The position numbers were made by a program, and so were the translations under genes. Below the pieces are notes generated by a model. That model searched no databases, was not told the DNA's origin, and saw only the letters and a list, made by a program, of their open reading frames with translations. Positions 5,472-9,454 of a stretch of 9,454 bases of DNA are shown here, one piece after another (the first letter of the stretch is position 1; each line of letters opens with the position of its first letter). Source of the DNA: JAYUHK01 sp043767025 (GTDB lineage: Bacteria > Bacteroidota > Bacteroidia > Chitinophagales > Saprospiraceae); assembly GCA_043767025.1 (NCBI GenBank), contig JAYUHK010000120.1, positions 1-9,454 on the forward strand. Direction: 5' to 3'.

Positions 5472-8400
5472 CTAATTTTGTCCGTTTTTTACCGCTTTTA
5501 TCGGCGCGCAAGGTACTGCTCCGCAAGGTCCATTGGGCGGTTCAGTTGCGTTGCTGCTGCACGGCGGCACTGGATTGAGCGTTATTGTTTTGAAACACGC
5601 ATTGTTGCGCATATCTCGGATTGTTAGTGTGAAAGCGGTATTATTGGCTATCAAATTGCCGCTGCTTCCTACCGTGACCGCAGTGCCATACGCCGCAAAT
5701 CCCAATGGATTGCCACCTGTGCCGTCTGTATTTGCCAAATTTACGACTTCATATTGTGCGCCGCCACTGATGGCAGTCGCATTGACGCTCACCGTAAAAT
5801 AATCGTCTTGCGCACGGCGAATCGTACCATTGTTGTTACAAACGGATTGCGTTTGCTGCGTAATCGTGATAGAACATGGCGGCGCAGGCGGTGGTGGCGG
5901 ACAAGTCACTGGCGCGGTAGTCACCGCCGCAGAGTTGGGGCTGAAACAAGTCGCGTCGGCATCGGTCACACACTTGGCGATTACTGTTATCGGCGAGCTG
6001 CCGTAAGTCGGCGCAGTCGCGCTCCATGTAGTACCGTTGTTAGTAGAATATTCGACGTGCGTTCCTGCTCCGCAAGCTGTTGTTACGTTGATAGTTCCTG
6101 CTACTACTGGACTACAAGTGTTGTTCGCAACGCTTAATGCTGGTGCGGTGGGGGTGGTGCAAGATGGTTTCATAAGAATCAAACTAACAGGCGGTGGCTC
6201 GGAAGGCAGTAATCCACCGCCGCCGCTGCCGTCGGCATAGTCCGCCACATAGGCAAAAGAGTTCCAAGCCAGTTGATTTACGAGTGCGTCAACTGGAGTT
6301 TTCATTTTCCAACATAATTTTACGCTGTCGCCCGGATTGAGTACCATCGAGCCAAAATCAAAAGCCAAAGTCTGGACGGTTGATAAATCTGCGGGTGGCG
6401 TTGACGTAAAATTAGGATTGTTGCAGCCGGGTAAGTTAACCATTGGATTGGCGTTGGTTGATGTGATAGCTGCCGTGCAAGGCTTTTGCGCAGTGCTGTA
6501 CATCACGGTCACACCTGTCGGGGGAACGATGGGAGCATTCAGCACGGGTCGCCATTGCGACGATCCGGGATTTACACGCGGCACGTCGTTTAATATTTTA
6601 GAGTCGTTTACGTAGGGCAACACATCTATAACCTCAATATTTTTCATAGGTACATTGCCGTCGTTGAAGATTCTGATGCAATATTCGGATATACCGCCTT
6701 GCGTGGTCGTACCTGCCGACGAAAAACTATTATCCAAAGAACCTTTTATCAATTTCCTCGAGTCTAAACTGGCTTTTCTTAAAATCGTTTGCTTGGTTGT
6801 GTCAGAAATAATTGGCTTAGCACCCGGTATCTGTGGCGATGTAAGCGTAAAATTATTGTTGATGGTTGCGCCCGTTGTTGCAGTTGGTTTTACAACGGCT
6901 TTGAATTTGATAAAAATAGCACTTTGATAATCACTACCCGCATACAATGCAACGGCGGGGTTTGGTCCGCTATAATTATTGTACCAAGCGTCCCAATCCC
7001 AACTCCACGACAAATTCTGCCCCGACTGTATGAAAGTAGGCTGCGGCATGATTGACGGCATACCATTTATCGACTGAACTTGACAGGCATCGTTATCAGG
7101 ACGGTACTGGTAATTAACCATGAAATCATCGTTGCAGTAACCCGAGTAAGCACCTGGTTTTTGAGATGCCGAAGTAGGATATACGCCATTATAGGCACCG
7201 GCGGTAGTAGAAACCAACGATGCTCCAATGGCTTGCCACGAATTAGGTACATAGGTAACACCAGCAGGCAGCGCATCACTCAACGTGAATTTCTTTAAGA
7301 AATCGGTTGCTGCATTGGTATTCGTAACCCTTAAAACATATTCAACTGTATCTGACGGCGATACATTATCTGCCTTTGAAAGTGCAAAATATTGCCTTAC
7401 ACCGTTATCATAACTACCTCCTACTTTTGATAAAAATTTGTCTATACTGGGTGCTGGCACCTTATCTCTTATGTTGGTCGTGACACTCGCATCTCGGATT
7501 TTCGGCAAATTACTCGAAGTATATTGAGCCGTATTGGTGAAACTTGATGGATTGACAACTGGCACTGATGCGCCCGGCACCTCTGTACCGCCAGAAACCG
7601 TATAAGGGTGCGTATTTGGTAAAACCGTATAAAAATATTCTGAATACGGTAAAATACTGCTATAACTGGCATCGCCAGGCTGAATATCAGGGATATACTC
7701 CCAGATAAGTTCGCTAATATAATCTGTTGGATTTGATAAAAATGTACTCACAGTGAAGAAAGTACTTTTATCGGTAATAACAGATGGTGGCACGGTGTAG
7801 ATGGTTGGCTGTCCATTGATTTTATATTTAAGCCTTGCTGCCTGAACGCCATTTACAAATAATCCTTTTATTTGAGTTACATTTACTTGGGGCGGAATGG
7901 GGTCGGTAATGACCAAATTTTTTACGGCAGCGTTGCCATTATTTTCAAAATCCATTCTAAAATACCCTATGTAGCCAATACTCATGTTGTCAGAGCCATT
8001 TTTCGAGTTATTGAACGTAAAGTTAGGCTGAACAATGCCGATGGGCTGCGTGCTTACTTGGGGATAATTCACTACCGGACCAGTACCCTGCGTGCCCGAT
8101 GCGTCTAAAGTATTCTTAAACTTTGAAGTAGGGTCAGTATCGGCAAAAGCTGGTGAAGGAAATCTAACTTTTACAAATTTTACCCAACAATCACCCGGAG
8201 CTAAATTAGTATTACCGTATTGGTCTGTCCAAGTAATAGTACTTCCAGTGACCGTACCACCATCGGCATCTACTACGACTGCACCCGACGGTAAATTATC
8301 GGTCATCGAAAAATTATTATTAATAACCCCACCCGTATTACAGGCTTTCACCTCATAAGTAACTTGCTCACCAATCACGACATTGCCGCCGCCACTGGTA

Positions 8401-8921
8401 ATCTTTTTTGCCAACTCTATTTTATTGGGTAAAATGCCATTGACAGTCACCGTTGGACTTGCAGAAGTAGCTGTTGTGGTACCGCTTTCATTGAACGTTG
8501 TTTTGTTGGGGATTATGTCGCCGTTGGCAGCTACCCCATTTTTTAGTTTTACGCATATCTGAAACGAACCCGTAGTGCCGTCGTCGAGCGTCGGAGCTGT
8601 CCATGTTACGGTGTTACCATTTACCACACCGTTGTTAAAGTTATCTGCCCCTGTGCTGCTCACATATTCGAGGCGGGGGTCAAGAACGTCCACAATCGTG
8701 ATGTTGGTGTAGTTGTGGGTTGCGCCCTTGTCAGGTGCTGCAAAAGCAACATCGTAGCAAACGACCTGCCCGGGCGAAATAGTAGTCGCACCGCCCGATA
8801 TTTGGGTCGTAATGGCTTGCGCAAAAAGATTTTCAGAACCTATAGAACTGAAAAAAATAAAAATAGCGAGTCCCCAAAAGGCTCGATAAAAAGACGTGTG
8901 ATGTCTCGAAAAATGTGACAT
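5472..8921 (-). CDS. Secreted DUF11-repeat surface protein (putative adhesin)
   Basis: This 1149-residue protein begins with a signal peptide (basic start, hydrophobic core at 14-27, likely cleavage after AQA at 34-36). About five DUF11-like beta-sandwich repeats follow, each with a conserved 'xxxTDxLPxG' type strand: VDVLDPRLEY (77-86), MTDNLPSGA (206-214), ITDPIPPQV (338-346), LSDALPAGVTY (547-557) and VIDVLPYVN (764-772). Next come an Ig-like Cys-bearing module (about 921-1005, HVEYSTNNGTTWS), a polyproline linker (1007-1016), and another Cys-bounded beta module (about 1016-1121) with an acidic DDYFTVSV strand. It ends in a short tail, CGAVPCAPIKAVKNGQN. Such proteins act at the cell surface in adhesion or matrix roles; that is inferred from the family. 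Neither a YPNP-type T9SS C-terminal domain nor a gliding-associated CHU_C domain is visible. The gene is monocistronic, with an AT-rich leader and no TAnnTTTG box. GC content changes within the gene, higher in the C-terminal part. Confidence 0.88.
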   Translation of the reverse strand: MSHFSRHHTSFYRAFWGLAIFIFFSSIGSENLFAQAITTQISGGATTISPGQVVCYDVAFAAPDKGATHNYTNITIVDVLDPRLEYVSSTGADNFNNGVVNGNTVTWTAPTLDDGTTGSFQICVKLKNGVAANGDIIPNKTTFNESGTTTATSASPTVTVNGILPNKIELAKKITSGGGNVVIGEQVTYEVKACNTGGVINNNFSMTDNLPSGAVVVDADGGTVTGSTITWTDQYGNTNLAPGDCWVKFVKVRFPSPAFADTDPTSKFKNTLDASGTQGTGPVVNYPQVSTQPIGIVQPNFTFNNSKNGSDNMSIGYIGYFRMDFENNGNAAVKNLVITDPIPPQVNVTQIKGLFVNGVQAARLKYKINGQPTIYTVPPSVITDKSTFFTVSTFLSNPTDYISELIWEYIPDIQPGDASYSSILPYSEYFYTVLPNTHPYTVSGGTEVPGASVPVVNPSSFTNTAQYTSSNLPKIRDASVTTNIRDKVPAPSIDKFLSKVGGSYDNGVRQYFALSKADNVSPSDTVEYVLRVTNTNAATDFLKKFTLSDALPAGVTYVPNSWQAIGASLVSTTAGAYNGVYPTSASQKPGAYSGYCNDDFMVNYQYRPDNDACQVQSINGMPSIMPQPTFIQSGQNLSWSWDWDAWYNNYSGPNPAVALYAGSDYQSAIFIKFKAVVKPTATTGATINNNFTLTSPQIPGAKPIISDTTKQTILRKASLDSRKLIKGSLDNSFSSAGTTTQGGISEYCIRIFNDGNVPMKNIEVIDVLPYVNDSKILNDVPRVNPGSSQWRPVLNAPIVPPTGVTVMYSTAQKPCTAAITSTNANPMVNLPGCNNPNFTSTPPADLSTVQTLAFDFGSMVLNPGDSVKLCWKMKTPVDALVNQLAWNSFAYVADYADGSGGGGLLPSEPPPVSLILMKPSCTTPTAPALSVANNTCSPVVAGTINVTTACGAGTHVEYSTNNGTTWSATAPTYGSSPITVIAKCVTDADATCFSPNSAAVTTAPVTCPPPPPAPPCSITITQQTQSVCNNNGTIRRAQDDYFTVSVNATAISGGAQYEVVNLANTDGTGGNPLGFAAYGTAVTVGSSGNLIANNTAFTLTIRDMRNNACFKTITLNPVPPCSSNATEPPNGPCGAVPCAPIKAVKNGQN

Positions 8922-9008
8922 GATTAAAATGTATTTAATTTAATAATATAGTTTGTATAGTTATAACTGCGCGACAAGCACAGACGAAATCTGAAAAACA
9001 GAACTGCA

Positions 9009-9033
9009 CGCTACACGCCACAAGGCGTTAGCG
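9009..9033. repeat. Strong intergenic hairpin
   Basis: CGCTA (9009-9013) and ACGCC (9015-9019) pair with GGCGT (9024-9028) and TAGCG (9029-9033), giving a 10-bp stem with one bulged C (9014) and an ACAA loop. No T-run follows on the + strand; on the - strand a broken T-rich stretch (GTTCTGTTTTTC) appears only after several bases, so it is a poor terminator. It may be a member of a dispersed palindromic repeat family or a protein or recombination site. Confidence 0.6.
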
Positions 9034-9253
9034 AATAATAGAATTTGATAAGAAATTTGTTTTAAATGCGGGTTAGGCACAACGCTCCTTGGCATTGACA
9101 ATTAATACTGATAGAACAGACAAATAGAAATTTGCCAAACAACATATCACATAACTGGGGGCTACATAATACAGATAGCCAAATAGTGTGCCAAAGTTTT
9201 GGACGAGTAAAATCCTATATTCATTTCTCACACGCTTTTACCCAAAAAATCAT

Positions 9254-9261
9254 TACCTTTG
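9254..9261 (+). promoter_or_regulatory. Bacteroidota -7 box for the Uma2-family gene
   Basis: TACCTTTG matches TAnnTTTG exactly and ends 20 bases before the ATG at 9282, giving a leader of about 15 bases. It is the same octamer as one of the two boxes upstream of polA. At -33 there is only a weak T-rich stretch (CTTTTA near 9235-9240). Confidence 0.6.
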
Positions 9262-9281
9262 TATAGGAAAATACATTTTTT

Positions 9282-9454
9282 ATGAAAAACCTGACCGCCG
9301 CAGTCCTAAAAAGTCCCAACGCGCCCGATGTGTTGCGCGACTTACAGAAAGCACTCCACGAAGAGATGCGCCGCAGGCACGACTTCCGAGAATGGATAGA
9401 CGAAAGCCTCAAAGCAGAGTTTATCAACGGCGAAGCGGTCGTCCATTCGCCCGT
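9282..9454 (+). CDS. Uma2 (DUF820) family putative endonuclease, N-terminal part
   Basis: The first 57 codons are in the window, followed by two bases of codon 58; the gene runs off the right end. After an N-terminal stretch (MKNLTAAVLKSPNAPDVLRD) comes an Arg/Glu-rich helix. Then follows the hallmark opening of Uma2/DUF820 proteins, a Trp-containing helix leading to (A/Y)EFINGExVxHSPV: here REWIDESLKAEFINGEAVVH ends with SPV. The family has a PD-(D/E)XK-like nuclease fold and is often present in many copies in Bacteroidota and cyanobacteria; its biological role is poorly known. The catalytic Asp and Glu/Lys residues lie further downstream, so activity cannot be judged. The ATG sits 20 bases after a good -7 box, which supports this start. 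GC content (about 55% in a sampled line) is backbone-like. Confidence 0.8.
   Translation, partial: MKNLTAAVLKSPNAPDVLRDLQKALHEEMRRRHDFREWIDESLKAEFINGEAVVHSP

Larger units (their letters stand above)
8922..9281. other. Divergent intergenic region, surface-protein gene to Uma2 gene
   Basis: No gene is visible in these 360 bases. Close to the surface-protein start there is a 7-bp direct repeat TATAGTT (8947-8953, 8956-8962) that could be an operator or part of the - strand promoter. A strong hairpin lies at 9009-9033, GTTAGGC at 9072-9078, and a -7 box at 9254-9261. On the - strand I found no TAnnTTTG box. The middle of the region has the look of accessory-gene spacer DNA, but no known element could be recognised. 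Confidence 0.55.

Noticed and set aside
5754..6137. 127-codon + strand frame rich in Arg and Trp inside the surface-protein gene, and several similar frames up to 8918
   Set aside because: They are antisense to the continuous 1149-codon surface-protein gene. Their Arg-rich, low-complexity translations are typical of reading the complement of a coding sequence.
8960..9080. Integron attC site or integron cassette array
   Set aside because: GTTAGGC fits the attC core, but I could not pair it with a proper RYYYAAC partner and the expected inner boxes, and no integrase gene is in the window. Kept only as a test within the findings.
9221..9427. 68-codon - strand frame at the right end
   Set aside because: It is antisense to the Uma2-family start, whose promoter box and N-terminal motif are convincing.
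1..9454. Insertion sequence, tRNA or rRNA gene, or CRISPR array
   Set aside because: No transposase-like protein, no cloverleaf-like sequence with a T-loop motif, and no regularly spaced identical repeats were seen in the window.

Overview
The window looks like chromosomal DNA from a member of the Bacteroidota, probably a Cytophagia- or Saprospiria-like environmental lineage; the exact genus cannot be read from the sequence. The evidence is the Bacteroidota -7 promoter consensus TAnnTTTG upstream of two genes, the lack of clear Shine-Dalgarno sequences with A/T-rich leaders instead, and a very large secreted DUF11-repeat surface protein of the kind common in that phylum. All protein families were assigned by eye from motifs, without database searches.

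Layout, left to right. Positions 1-401 hold no convincing gene, only short repeats and hairpins. Positions 402-1375 are a very AT-rich accessory island (sampled lines are about 17-27% GC). It holds an unrecognised 145-residue protein on the + strand and, converging on it with overlapping stop codons, a two-gene operon on the - strand encoding DUF4160 and DUF2442 proteins, a small pair of unknown function resembling a toxin-antitoxin module in architecture. A long inverted repeat at 1413-1474 separates the island from a rhomboid intramembrane protease (1477-2241, -). A 348-bp divergent intergenic region carries a duplicated 43-bp element and two tandem -7 boxes, followed by a complete three-domain DNA polymerase I (polA, 2590-5400, +).

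After a probable bidirectional terminator, a convergent gene for a secreted 1149-residue DUF11-repeat surface protein covers 5472-8921 (-). Then come 360 bp of non-coding DNA with a strong hairpin, and the first 57 codons of a Uma2/DUF820-family putative endonuclease (9282 to the window end, +), preceded by a good -7 box.

The genes do not form one pathway. polA and the rhomboid gene are chromosomal backbone or housekeeping types; the AT-rich left island, the DUF11 surface protein and the Uma2 gene are typical accessory content. No clearly new system is demonstrable. The best candidates for a second look are the AT-rich DUF4160-DUF2442 island with its boundary motifs, the duplicated element at the polA promoter, and the DUF11 protein, which lacks a recognisable type IX sorting domain and ends in a short Cys-rich tail.
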